The notes under the pieces: model-generated
What the model was told of the DNA's origin: nothing
Seen by the model: the letters and a program-made list of their open reading frames with translations, nothing else
Databases searched by the model: none
Assembly (NCBI GenBank): GCA_963719005.1
Contig: CAVRAR010000007.1
Coordinates: forward strand, 1 to 64,000
DNA: 64,000 nt
Direction: 5' to 3'
DNA from: G963675935 sp963719005
Lineage (GTDB): Bacteria > Planctomycetota > Planctomycetia > Pirellulales > Thermoguttaceae
Position numbers and translations under genes: made by a program
In this document: positions 27,971-39,331 of the stretch, in pieces
How the letters are laid out: each line of letters starts with the position of its first letter
Numbering within the stretch: the first letter of the stretch is position 1

Positions 27971-29158
27971 TTGCTGACCCTCGCGTTGCACAACAGCAGG
28001 TGATCGCTCCGATTGATGCCGTCCTCGAAATCGACCAGGATGGTCAAGCGGCGAACGCCGGTCACGTCGAGATCGATCGGCCGCGGGGCGTCGCTGCCGG
28101 CGAACGCGGCCTCGAAGAGGACTTTATCATCGCCTCGCACCACCAGCCGCACCCTTCCGCCCGGGCGCACGGCGTCGGCGATTCCCGCCACGGCCAAGAA
28201 GCGGCTGAACCGTTCCGGCAGACGATAGACCAGTTCGGTGCGGCTGTGCAGGGCAATGCCCTTCTGATAGTCAACGCGTCCCAGCCGCAGCACGGGCGAG
28301 TCGAACCCGCGATCAAAACGCGGGGCATAGAACTGCTTCATCGCGGCCGACGGCTCGCGCACGCCGAAGTACGGGGTCCAGGCGATCGAATCGGGCTTCA
28401 AGTCGCTGAGGTAAAGCAGCTTGCCCGCCGAAAAGTCGATCCTGGCGACGTTCTCGCACGGTTGCGACACGCTTACCCCCGCCGGCGTCGTCCACTGCAA
28501 CTTCTCGCCCAACGAAACCGAACGCACCAGCCACAGCGAGCCGGCCGCGTCGGTGATGCGGCAGATCGCCGGCGGCATCTCGGCCGGGGGACCGTGGTGA
28601 TAGGCGAACCCGAAGACCTTCGCCCGTTTTACCGGCAGGACTTTGCCGTCGAGATCGAAACGGACGACGTTTTCCGTCACGTCGTGGAGGATGCCCTTCT
28701 GATAATCGAGACCGCCGCCGCTGCGAACGATCAGCAGGTCGGCATCGGTTTTCATGCGCGTCAGCCGCGACCAGTCGGATTGCAGCTCGGCCGATTGCGA
28801 GCGCGCCGCACAAGACGGTTTGCACCATGTCCGCCGGCGCTTCGACGACTTCTCCATCGGCCAGGGTGATCCGGGCGCGGCTTCCGTCGGCGACGTACTG
28901 CCTCGCCTCGACGACCGATCCGTCGGCCAATTGCACGACGACGGCCGCCGCGCCCGCGGCAGGCCCAGGCTTCTCTTTCGGCAAGACCGTCAACAGATTC
29001 GCCGTTGGAATCGACACCCTTCCGCTTCCCGCGGCGAGCGTCAATCGCTGTGGCGTCAGTTCGACGATGGGGCCGACGACGGTCCGGCCGTCGAGCGTCG
29101 CCGCCTCGAACGAGGGCGTTGCAGAAGTCAACAGGAGTGCGAGAAAGATGCCGTTCAT
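27967..29158 (-). CDS. Exported protein with C-terminal NPCBM domain (one frameshift)
   Basis: A ~397-residue protein starting MNGIFLALLLTSATPSFEAA, with a short signal peptide. The N-terminal half has beta-rich repeats of the type TLDGRTVVGPIVELTPQRL and LADGSVVEARQYVADGSRAR. After an apparent inserted base near 28800 the C-terminal ~120 residues match the NPCBM module: YQKGIALHSRTELVYRLPER, RVRLVVRGDDKVLFEA and GINRSDHLLLCNA. NPCBM domains are carbohydrate-binding. The gene ends in an ATGA overlap with the active protease. Confidence 0.8.
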
Positions 29159-29170
29159 GTGGCTGACCGT

Positions 29171-30365
29171 TTATTCGTCCTTTTCGGCGGCGAGACGCCG
29201 GAAGTATTGTTCGATGGCGTCGCGATAGTGGGCGGGAAAGTCGCGTCCGATCTGCTGCATGGCCTCCTCGCGCTGCTTGGCAGGCATGTCGCCCCAGCCG
29301 CTTTTCGAGCCGATGTTCTTCTTCGTCACCTCGCCCGGCCCCTGCCCTCCCATGATCCGGCTTGCGTCCGCGGGCCGCGTCGATCGGGTGCTGTTGGCAC
29401 TGCTCGATTCCTGCTGCTGTTGTTCGTCCTCCAGCTTCTTGATGAGCTTGTCGAGCGACTCGATCACGCCCTTCTCGACTTTGCGGACTTTGGGACCGGC
29501 GCGGCCGAGATCGAGCCGGCGGTGGATATCCTCCATCCGCCGCGCGATGTGGTCGAGCGAATCTTCCTCCAGGCCCTTCAGGTCGTCCTGCATCAACTGT
29601 GCCAGCGCCACGTAGCGTCGCGGAGTCGCGTCCGCCCCCTGGAGCAACACGTCGATCGACTTCAATCCCGATTCCTTGTTCAACAGGGCATGGTAAACGA
29701 CGCTCTGGTAGAACAGCACCGCGGCGGGGGCGACCACGTCGGCCGGCGCAAGCCCCGAAAGCTGCTCTAACGCTTCGTCGAACATCGATTGCTCGACCAA
29801 CCAGCGGGCGAAAAGCAGCCGCAGATTATTGGCCAGCAGCGGCGGCACGCTGCCGTCGCGCAGCCACGGCTGAGCGGGAATCAGCAGTTGGCCTCGCGGC
29901 TCGGAACATAGCGCGAGCAGCTTGGCCGACTGTGGATTGACCAGCGCGGACGTTCTCGCCAGCCGGATGAGCAGATCATCCTCCGACGCCCGCGGGGAGA
30001 GGCCGGACCAGATCGCGGCGGCCTTGGCGCGAACGTCCGGGGCCGCCTTCGCGGCATCGAGCCACGCCAGCACCTGTGCCTTGACGTCGGCGGGCCGCGG
30101 CGGCTGCCACGCGGGGGCGGGTTTGGCCGCCGGCGCCGACCTGGGCCGCCGCAGGCGAAGCCGCAATCAGCCACGACGCCGCCAGCACGGCCGCCAGCAA
30201 CCGGTTCAGCCCGCATTTCTCACCACGCGGAGAGATTAACGAACGGTGTGCCACTGCTTGGAACAAACAGTGCCGAGCGTAACCTACTGCCACGGCACTG
30301 CTTGTTCCAAGCAGTGGCACACAGCGGTGAGAAATGCGGTTCAGGATGTGGAATTCATCGTTCAT
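29171..30365 (-). CDS. Exported helical protein of the MoxR array (one frameshift)
   Basis: The ATG overlaps the stop of the coiled-coil gene (ATGA). An N-terminal tail holding a palindromic repeat precedes a signal peptide (LLAAVLAASWLIAASPAAAQ). After an apparent inserted base near 30140 the protein is alpha-helical with TPR-like stretches (LFARWLVEQSMFDEALEQLS, YQSVVYHALLNKESGLKSID), a coiled region (KVEKGVIESLDKLIKKLEDE) and a conserved-looking C-terminus (YRDAIEQYFRRLAAEKDE). No enzyme motif is seen. It may be an assembly factor of the array. Confidence 0.75.
30246..30322. repeat. Dispersed paired palindrome, family D (copy 2)
   Basis: Arms GTGTGCCACTGCTTGGAACA... and ...TGTTCCAAGCAGTGGCACAC around a core different from copy 1. 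Again it sits in frame between an ATGA-coupled start and a signal peptide. Confidence 0.85.
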
Positions 30366-31993
30366 TGGTTCTTCCCCAATTCTAGGTCGCGGGTGACGCG
30401 GTGAATCCGCTCTTGCCGCTCGGCAAGCCGCCGGAGCGCCTCGACCAGTTCAGGATTTTCGGCCTGCTCGCCCTCGACCAATTTGGAATACCGAGCGGTC
30501 CGCGTGTTGACCCGCATCTGTAAAGTGCGGATCATTCGCAGTTCGGCCAGCGTGTCGATCAGCGGGGGATCCTGCGGCTCGCCCGACTGCGACTCGCCCG
30601 GCTTTTTCTTCTTTCCCTCCTGATCCTTCTGCGCCTTTTTCAGGGCCGCGATCATGTCTTTCAGCGCGGCGATGACGTCTTCCTCGATGCCTTGCGTGAT
30701 CTTGCTCACGTTTGCCCCGGCCAATCGCGACACGACCTGCTGCATGTCGTCGCGCATCTGCTCGACGGCCTCGGGAAAGGCCACGGCCCCGCCGTCTTCG
30801 CGGAGCAGCAGCGCGGCCTTGTCGACCTCGACGACGATCTGCGACTCCTTGCTGCTAAGACGGCTGGATTCGATCTCCTGGTTGTGCGTTCGCTCGGCCG
30901 TGGGAATCTTGTCGAGTAGCAGCGTGCCTTCGTAGACCTCCTCTTGCATCTGGAGCATCCTGCGGAAGCGGGCCTCGAGCATCGCCAGAATTCGCTCGAT
31001 TTCCTCTTCGCGGAGTTGACGGAGTATTTCCTCCAATTCGACTCTTGGCCTGTTCGAGCTCCCGCACGGCTTGTTCTTGCTTCTCGACGGCGTCTTGGCG
31101 AAGGGCGTCCTCCAGCTTCTGCTTGGCCTCGTTCATGCGCTGCCGGGCGGCTTCGAGACGTTTTCGGGCGGGGTTTTGCGAGGAGTTTTGCTGTTGGTTT
31201 TCGGCACTGGCGTTTTCGCCCTTTCCGCTTTCCCCCTCTTCGCTCTTTCCTTTGCCGTCTTCACTCTTGCCGCCCGCTCCCTTGGTCCCCTTCCCCTTGC
31301 CGCTTTCGTCCTTGCCCTTGTCGCTCTTCGGGTTCTCCGCCTTTCCGTCCTCGCTCTTCTCCTCGTTCTTTTGAATGTTCTTCGCCAGGCCCGCGGTCTT
31401 GTCGGCGACTTTCCCCTGCTCGCCGGCGAGTTGCTTGTGGTCGTCGCCGCCCGCGGTTCGACCTTGGATGTCCTTTTGCTGCTTGATAAGAATGCCGATC
31501 GCCTTAAGGTACTCGCGCAGCCGGGCCTTTTCGTCCTTGACCGTCTTTTCGCGGTTCTCGCTCATCAACAGATCCAAGAGCGCCCGCAAGTCCTGGTCGA
31601 GATCGGCCTGATTTTCCAGCGCCCGCGAAAGCTGATCCTTGCCGAGAAGCTCGACGAGCCGCTCGAACCGCAGTCCGATCAGTTGTTCCTTGCTCTGCGC
31701 GACCGCCTTCTTGAGCAAGGCGGCGCGGCGCGGATCGCTCGCGGCGTTGAGCTCGGCCATGCGCAGCAGCACCTCTTCGAGATGTTTGTATTTCTCGGCG
31801 ATGCGGCGTTCCTGGATGGAGAGCTTTTCGGCCGCCGCGGGTTCCGGCTCCTTCGCAACGCCCGCGGCGCCGGCAACCTTGGCATTCGCGCGATCCTTCG
31901 CCGTTTGCGTTGCGCCGGCGCTGCGGAGGCCGAGCAAAGCATGGCCAGCACGGCCAGGCCCAGGGCCACCCAAAGCCGATTGCGAACGTTCAT
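30362..31993 (-). CDS. Long exported coiled-coil protein (frameshifted)
   Basis: A ~540-residue protein starting MNVRNRLWVALGLAVLAMLC, with a signal peptide cleaved near SASAAPAQ. Most of the body is helical coiled coil (for example KLSIQERRIAEKYKHLEEVL). A very charged Lys/Glu/Gly/Asp low-complexity stretch follows (about 31180-31370, KSEDGKGKSEEGESGKGENA), then another helical region (LEEILRQLREEEIERILAML). Frameshifts near 31915 and 31040 are needed. It starts 3 bases after the DUF4175-like gene. Likely a periplasmic structural or binding component. Confidence 0.78.
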
Positions 31994-31996
31994 ACG

Positions 31997-34424
31997 CTAC
32001 TCCTTCAGCAGGTCGCGGATTTTCTCGTTGTGCCGCTTTTGGGTCTCTTCGTGAAGCTGTTTCTGCGTCTCGACGATGTTTCGCAGCAATTCGACGGCCT
32101 CGTTGAAATCCTCCAACTCGATCATGTGATCGCGAACCTTCTGCATGGCCAGCAGGATCGCTTGCGCCTGCTGCTGGGCGCCGTCGCGCAGCGCGGGGCA
32201 CGCTGCTTGATCTTCCAGAGCCGCTTGGAGTTCCTCGATGCGGCGATTCAGATCGGGAAACATCGACATCGACGATTTGGTGGAGCGGCTCGGCGATGTT
32301 GCCCTTCAGCCGGTTCTTCAGCTCCGCCGTGTCGATGCGATTATTGACGAATTGCTTGTAGATGTCGTCGAACGATTCGGCGACGCCCAGAACTTCGGGA
32401 GCGCCCTTGTGGCAGTTCGTCAGTGCGCCTTGCACCCGCAGGAAGCGCAACTCGCGCCGCCGCTCGGGCGAATTGGCGGGCTCTTCATCGCCGGGCTCGG
32501 CAGAAGATTTGGAGGTGCGGTGATTTGCAGATTTGGAGGATTGGAGATTTGGAGATTTGAGATCTGAGGATTTCGGATTTGGAGATTCCGACCGCTGACC
32601 GCTGGCCGCTGACCGCTGACCGCTGAACCCCGCCCCCTCTTCCGCCCGGTCAAACTGCATCCGCGCCAGCAGATCCCGCGTATCGCCCATCTCCTGAATC
32701 ATCTGCTCGAATCGCTGCCGCAACACCAACTCCCGCGCCGCCAAGATCGCCCGCAACTGATCGGGCGTGACCACGTCCAAGCAGCCACGCCTCGGTCGCC
32801 GCCACGTTCGGGCCGTGGCCCAGGCTGCACAGATCGGCCGCCTTCACGCTGACCGAAAGTCTCTGGCCGGGCTTCAACCCCAGCTCGCGCACGTCCGAGC
32901 CCTGCGTCGACGAGATTGTAGACGGCCGGCGCCTGGCGAAGTTCGGCCATGCGGGTGCCTGCACGGCTGCTGCCGATCGATCGCCCGCTCGAACCACACG
33001 CGGCCGATGCCGTAATCGTCGGTGATTTGGCCCGACACGGCCACGCGGGCCGGCCGGCGTAATCGCCGTGCCGATCCCGTCGAGCTGCACGGCCATCTGC
33101 GGCGGCTGATCGGGCGTGGCCACCAACGTCAGCCGCACCGGGTCGCGGCTCTCGATGCCGTCGCTGTCGGTCAGCGTGAACAGCAACGTGGTGTCGGTCA
33201 TCAACGGATCGAGCTTGCAGGAGAAACCGCGGCGGTCGGCGGCCAACTCGCTGGTCGCCAAGCAACCTGGCGGGGCCAAGGCGATCTCCGACAATGCTGT
33301 TGACTCGCACGCCGACGATCTCCTTGTTGGCCTGCCCGGCAAGAACCGTCACGCGGCTGCCCATCGGAATCTGCATGACGCCGGTGACCGGCAGCGGCGG
33401 CTGTTTGCGGCCGATATAGGTCGGCAACTCGCACTCGACGGTCATTTGCGAGATGGTGGGGCTATCGACCGCCTCGATTCGGTAGCCGCGATTTGCGGTC
33501 GTCGCCGCCGAGCACGTCGAAACGGACGTCGGTCAGGACGCCGAGGAACGTGTAGGTGTATTCCTGGAAGCGGTCTTCCGGCCCGCGCGCGGCGCCGCGA
33601 CGATCCATCGTGGCGCGGCCGCGGCCGCCGCCTTCGGTCCGGTAGCGGATTTCGACGGCCTCGGGCACTACCGGCATCGTGGCGTCGGCACGAACCACGA
33701 CCTCGAAATCGGCGCCGCGAGCCACCTTCCGCGCGCTGTTCTCGAAGCCCACCACTTCCAGGCGAGTGGTGCGCGGCCAAGGGACGTCGGACATCGCCAG
33801 GGTCCGCCGCGCCCAAACGCCGAACTCGGTGTAGAAAAGGACTGCAAAGAACGCCACGCTGATCGATAGCAGCGTTGCCGCGCTGCCGTGCAAGCACAAC
33901 GGAAGCGGATTGAATACTCGCAAGAGATCGACCTGGCCGATGCGCTCCGCCGCTTCACGGCAGGTCTGCGCGAGCATCTCACGGTCCAGATCGACCTGAG
34001 TTTGGTGGGGCAGACATTCTTGTCTGTCAGGGATCTCAATCGCCATGGGGCAGACAGGAACGTCTGCCCCACCCAGCGCCACGGCTGTCAACAAGCTGTC
34101 GTTCAAATGCGGGAAGCGGCGTTCCAGAACCATGGCGGCATTACTGTCGGTGATCGGAACAAAGATCCGCCGGCCGATCAACCGCACGATGACCGCCGCC
34201 AGAACCACGACAACCGCCGCGAGCATCACCGCGCGCACCAGCGGCGGCGGCTCGAAGAACCAGTCGGCCGCCAACGTCAGCCAAAACGCCACACCCAGCC
34301 ATGCCACCGCGGCGGCACAACCTTCCAGGCAAATGTACAGGCGGATGCAGAGACGCAGCGTGCCCAGCAGCGTTTCCACCGCGGGGGCGAGCATCGGGCG
34401 GTCGTGGGCGGTCGTCGGGGGCAT
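31997..34424 (-). CDS. Large DUF4175-like membrane-anchored protein (heavily frameshifted)
   Basis: An ~810-residue protein with two membrane helices near the N-terminus (YICLEGCAAAVAWLGVAFWL and AVMLAAVVVVLAAVIVRLIG) and a third after residue ~170 (LLSISVAFFAVLFYTEFGVW). Beta-sandwich-like extracytoplasmic domains follow (LEVVGFENSARKVARGADFE, FTLTDSDGIESRDPVRLTLV), then a helical C-terminus (QLRAILAARELVLRQRFEQM, ELQAALEDQAACPAL). About seven apparent inserted bases occur between 33490 and 32272. Two foreign-looking repeat insertions are translated within it (34004-34073 and 32504-32628). The DUF4175 assignment rests on overall layout only. Confidence 0.7.
32504..32628. repeat. Low-complexity phrase-like repeat inside a coding region
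   Basis: Near-tandem units of GGAGATTTGGAGATTTGAG type and CCGCTGACCGCTGGCCGCTG type, translated in frame as Ser/Gln/Lys/Asn-rich sequence in the DUF4175-like protein. Similar phrase-like repeats are at 39241-39331 and 54284-54480. Confidence 0.7.
34004..34073. repeat. Dispersed paired palindrome, family E, inside a coding region
   Basis: Arms GGTGGGGCAGACATTCTTGT... and ...CAGACAGGAACGTCTGCCCC are inverted around a ~20-nt core. The repeat is read in frame within the DUF4175-like gene (GGADVPVCP ... PDRQECLPHQ), between a membrane-proximal helix and the rest of the protein. Confidence 0.8.
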
Positions 34425-34477
34425 AAATCGTGTTCTGGTGATTGTCTATTGCGAAACCGCAGGCGGTTTCTCTCATT

Positions 34478-36977
34478 TTACGCTAGTTTGAGCAGCCGGC
34501 GTATCAGCCACTCCAAACAAAGCAGGCTGCACAACACAATCATCACGAAACGGAGCCAGTTTTCCTCCTGGTGCGGATCGGGCGCGACCGGGAGGATGAT
34601 CGTTGTGGTCTGGTCCCGCAATTCGTCCACCAGGGGGGGCGTTCCGTGAGGTGCAATGGCCGACGCGAGCCCCACGTAATACTTGCCACCCGTATTTTTG
34701 GCGATCGCACTGAGTACGGCGTCGTTTCGCCGCGGGTTCTCGCGCTCCAGGTCGGGGGCCTTTACTTGGATGCGGCGACTGAGGCGTTCGTTCTCACTTT
34801 CGGGCACGGGCAGTTCCAGCCGGTAGGTGCCTTCGTAAAGGGCGGGGAACTGCCCTAGATAGGCCCCGGCCCGGCTGGAATCGGCTCGCAATGCCACCGA
34901 TCTGTAAGGCACCGTCGGGTTGAATCACCTGCAAGTTGATGCTTGGCATGTCGAGCGGCTCGAGCCGGGCGTTGGTCAGTTGCGCCCGAACCTCGACCAT
35001 GTTCCCCAGCAGATACCGGTCCTGCCCGACCAGCAAGACCCCGCGGCTCGATCCGCGTAACAACCGCCCTTGCGAGACGTGGCGGATCAGCTTCGTGTAA
35101 AACTGGGTAAAATACGCTTCGTCTACGGCCCGAAGCCGCCACATTTCCGCGCTGCCCATGTAAAAGACGCTGCCGGCCCCATAAAACTGTCCCGCCATGT
35201 AGACCGGCCCTTCGCCGTTTTGCGCGACGCGGGGGTCGGAGAATCGCGAGTAGACGGTCGCCCCTGCCTTCGGACCGCGAACTGGACAGTAGCTGAACAC
35301 GCCGGGGAACGTCGCCCAGGCATGGCTGCTGGCGGTGGCCGAATCGCCAAGCCAAAGGAAATCGGCATCGTCGCCCGCCCGGGTGAAGTCCAACGGCCAC
35401 GGCTCCCGGGTCGCATACATATTGTTTTCCGTCGCCGCCAGCCGGCCGGGGAACTCGACGGGATACAGATTGCGAATCAGGTTCATGCCGGGGTCATGCA
35501 CCCAACTATCGGGGCCTTTGCAGGCGTCGACCGGCCCGGCCATGACAATCAACCCGCCCCCCTGTTCTCCGACCCACTTTTCCAGCAACTCGATCTGGCG
35601 GGGGTTCAGCAGTTTCCAATCGGGGTCGAAGGCCACGACGCAATCGTAATCGAACATTTCCCGCCGCGTGGAGGGGAAGTCGTCGAGAATCTTCTTCGCC
35701 TCCTGCGACATGCCGGGCTTGCCCGATTGCAGCAGCACGTCGACCGTCGTGTAGCGATCGCGATAAAGTTGATTGCGGAGAAACTGATATTCCCGCATCG
35801 GCCCGTCGGCCAACAGCAGGACGTGGGCCTTGCGATCGACGACTTCGATGTCGGCCTCGCGGGCGTTGTCGGCCGGGTTGGTGTCCCCCTCGGGTGTCTT
35901 GATTTGCAGGCTCAAGGTGCGCCGGCCGGTCGAGCCGGGCACGAGATCGAACTTCACCGGCAACACTTCGCCGTCGCCGCCGAGGGTGACCTGTTGGCTG
36001 GCGATCACCTCGCCGGCACCCGCCGCTTTCGCGCCGGGGAGGTTGCCCGCGGGCCGCGACAGCACCTGCACCGTAGCGGCTTTGCCGGCCATCCCCTGGG
36101 CCTGGAGGTAGCCGGTCAACGTATAATGATCGCCGGGATACGCCCGGGCCGGCGCCGCCAGATCGCAGACGGCGACATTGATGGGCTGCCGGTCCGATCC
36201 GAGCCCGACAGTGTATATGGGGATCTTCGCTTCCTGGGCAAGCGCAACGGCGGCCTCGGGCGGAATGCCGGCGTTTTGTCCGCCATCGCTGAAGACGATG
36301 ACGCCCGAAATCGGCGTGCCGCGTTCATCCTGGATCAATTGCCGCAGGGCCTGGCCGAGCCGCGTTTCGACTCCCGTGGGGGCGAGGAGTTTCGTCCAAT
36401 CGGGCGTGGCCGGAGCGCGAGCGATCTTCCCTTTTTCATCCCCCCCGGATTGCAATCGCGCGGCGTTTTCTGCCGCGTCGTCCGGCGTCTGCTTGGCCAA
36501 CGTCGTCACGTGGTTACGTCTCAGATCTTCGCTGAACGGAAAGACAACGACATCGTGCGTCTTGCGCAGTCGGGCGAGAAAATCGGTCTCCTTCAATGCC
36601 TTGGCAAGCTGCTGCGACCGGCTTATGCCGCCCGACGACGTTGAGCCCTGCCCGTCGTCCGTCCCCATGCTCAAACTCGTATCGGCCAACACCAGCACGC
36701 GGGAGTTTCGCACTTCCTCGCGTTCCGTTCGCCAGTGCGGTTGGAGATACAGGATAAGCAACCCGAAGAAGGCCGCCATTCTCAGCGCGGCCAACAGCCA
36801 GCCCCAAACCGCCTTCAATTCGACCGCATCGCGACGATACAGGTAGCCGACAAGAAGGAGAATCGCGACGCAAACGACAACCGGCAAGATCCAATCGGCG
36901 TTCGATTGGATGCGTCCCCACTCGAACGTGGTGTGGATGGTCTCCGCGGCCCACAAGGGCGAAAGAGCGAGCATCAT
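34478..36977 (-). CDS. VWA / glutamine-amidotransferase-like membrane protein (one frameshift)
   Basis: An ~832-residue protein whose ATG overlaps the stop of the BatA-like gene (ATGA). N-terminal membrane helices (WILPVVVCVAILLLVGYLYR, WGWLLAALRMAAFFGLLILY) precede a von Willebrand A domain with MIDAS-like ADTSLSMGTD and a second VIVFSDGGQNAGIPPEAAVA block. A glutamine-amidotransferase-like beta/alpha segment follows (YDCVVAFDPDWKLLNPRQIE, GGLIVMAGPVDACKGPDS) and the C-terminus ends in a membrane helix (WLRFVMIVLCSLLCLEWLIR). An apparent inserted base lies near 34900. The layout is typical of Bat/aerotolerance-operon-like membrane VWA proteins. Confidence 0.85.
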
Positions 36978-39218
36978 GCGGCGCCTCCTTGAGTCTGCGG
37001 CACGGCTGGTCGGCGCGGGTGGTAGCTGGCCGACCACGCCAAAATCTGTTCGCCGATCAGCAACAGCACCAGCATATAGAGAATGGCCTCGCCGAGATTG
37101 TAGCCGGCCAACTCGCCGCCGGCGGATTGGAACGCCGCCGCCCGCTCAAATCGATACTTGACGCCTTCAAGCCGCGGGGCAAGCCGTTGGGCGTCGAGCG
37201 CCGCCAAGTCGCCCTCGGTCGGGTCGACATTCATTGCGTAGCGGCGCGTTTCCATCGAATTATCGTTCTTCACCAGTTGCGCTTCATAGAAGCCGCTCTG
37301 ATCGGTGTCGAACAGCGACGCCGTCAACGTGCCGTCGGTCCCGAGCGTGGCATTGACGGGAACCGTCCGCGAGAGGGCTTGCTCGGGCAGCGCGAATTGC
37401 ACCTCCGGCCGGTAGAGGTTCGCGTCCAATCGCAACACGAGCGGCGAACCGACCGCCCGCGATTCGTCGGCGGGCCGCTGCGACAGATACGCTTCGAGGT
37501 CTTGCATGACCACCACGAAGCCGGGGTTGCCGGCCCAGTTGTTCCAGGTGGGAGCCGCCGTGGTCAAGAAAGCCATGACGCGCCCCTTGCCGAAACTGCG
37601 CTCGACGAGCAGCGGCGCGCCGTTGCGCAGGTGCGCCGCCACGCGAACGGTCGATCTGCACCGGCGGACGCCACCCCTTGGGAACCGCGAAATACCGCTG
37701 CACCGCCACCGTTTGCAGGTAGCTGTTCCGTTTACCCGTAAATCGGTCGAAAATGTAGTGTTCATCAGCTTCGAGATCGGGGGCGGGCTCGAGCCGATCG
37801 ACCTCCAACTCGGCCTGCCGCTCCAGCGGCGCCGGAAACAACCCCTTGCCGTCCCGATAAAGGACGTCGTTGAAGAACTTCACGTCGCAGCGCTCGCCGA
37901 GAAAGAAGGCCACGCCGCCGCCGTCCTCCACGTACTTTTCCAACGCCTTCACGGCCGACGAGTCCAGCCGTTCGATGTTCGCCAGGTTGATGGCCCCGAA
38001 GCCGCCCAGCGGCTTCGTGCTCAGATACCGCGGGCATTTCGATCTGCGGCCGCAGGCCCGTGCGAACCGACTCGCCCGGCGCCAGTGCAATGCTCAGATA
38101 GCGGGCGTTGCGGGGGCGAGGCGTCGCCGTCGATCAACAACACCGGCACGTCCGCCGGAACGTCGATCGTGCAATACCGGTCGTTGTCGGCCGCAACGGC
38201 GTCGGCTTCCAGCCGCGCGGTGATTCGGTGCGGACCGGCATTGGAGAACTGCACCGGGAATGACTCGCTGGCCGTCTTGTCCGGCGCAATTTCCGCCAGT
38301 GTGACCGCCGGCCGGCCGTGTCCGTCCTCGCTAAGTGCGACCGAGACGTTGCGGACCGGCGTGGGACCGAAGTTCCGAACCGTTACGTTCATCGTTAGCG
38401 GCACGCCCGCCGCGCGAAGCCCCTCGGCCGGCGCCAACGAGACGATCGCCAGATTCGGACGAACTCGGTCGATGCAATCGATCAGGTGGATTTCCGCGCC
38501 GCCGGCGCCGATCTGCAACAGTTGCTCGCGGATGTCGGTCGGGTTGTTCCATTGCCGCGCGCGGAAGTCGGAGATCACGATAGAGGACGCGATGCTCGCC
38601 TTCGTCACTGCCGAACAATTGTGAGACCGCCTGCAACGCCGGCCCGGGCCCGACGGCCAACTGCGTGACCTTGAGTTTTGGCAACAGGGCCGCCAATTTG
38701 TCGCCGAACTCGCTGGTGACGGGCACTTTGGTCAAGTCGGGCTCGGCCGCGGGACGCTGCGGCCGCCGCACCCGCGAAAACCGCAGCAGCGTAAACGACT
38801 GAAGCCGATCTTGCTTGACGGCATTGGCCCCGATGCGATCGACGACTTTCTTGGCCTGCGAGAACGCGTCGGTGTCGGCCCAGCGGTCCGACATCGAAAA
38901 GCTGTCGTCCAGCAGCACGATATGATGCGTGCGCGTGCCGCCGAGCAGGTCGGCGACCTGACTGTGGAGCTGCGGCTGTGCCACCATCAGCACGATCGCC
39001 GCGACGGCCGCCATTCGCAGCAGCAACAGCAGGAGCTGCTTGAGAATGACCCAGGTGCGATGTTTCTTCTGGCTGACCAGCAGGAACTCCATCGCCGCCC
39101 ACTGCAGCCGGCGATGCCGCATCATGTTGATCAGGTGGATCAACACCGGCAGCGCCACCACGCCGAGCGTCGGCAGGCCCAAGGTCCAAAACAGGGCTGG
39201 ATGGAGGAAAGGTGACAT
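36974..39218 (-). CDS. BatA/VWA-type membrane protein (frameshifted)
   Basis: A ~747-residue protein beginning with the Aerotolerance-regulator/BatA N-terminal domain (LIHLINMMRHRRLQWAAMEF, then KQLLLLLLRMAAVAAIVLMV). A VWA domain follows with the MIDAS Asp-x-Ser-x-Ser in IVLLDDSFSMSDRWADTDAF. The middle has CARDB-like beta domains (MNVTVRNFGPTPVRNVSVAL) and a glutamine-amidotransferase-like region (ALEKYVEDGGGVAFFLGERC). The C-terminus has a membrane helix (LGEAILYMLVLLLIGEQILA). Apparent inserted bases lie near 38605, 38120, 38035 and 37650. It should face the periplasm and act with the MoxR ATPase and DUF58 protein. Confidence 0.87.
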
Positions 39219-39240
39219 AAAAGGGGTAGTGGGTATCGGC

Positions 39241-39331
39241 AGTGCGAAGCCGCAAGCGGTTCTTCAAGTCTTCGAATTCGCAGATCTTCGAAATCTCCAA
39301 CCTCCGATCCCTGACCCCTGACCTCTGATCC
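39241..39331. repeat. Phrase-like repeat between BatA-like and DUF58 genes
   Basis: Contains a GCGAAGCCGCAAGCGGTTC palindrome followed by low-complexity units (AATCTCCAACCTCCGATCCC, TGACCCCTGACCTCTGATCC). It ends at the TAG stop of the DUF58 gene. Confidence 0.65.

Noticed and set aside
24567..30365. Genuine decay of the protease operon into pseudogenes
   Set aside because: Frames are open over long domains, shifts are almost all apparent +1 insertions, and the same pattern occurs in unrelated genes, which fits sequencing error better.
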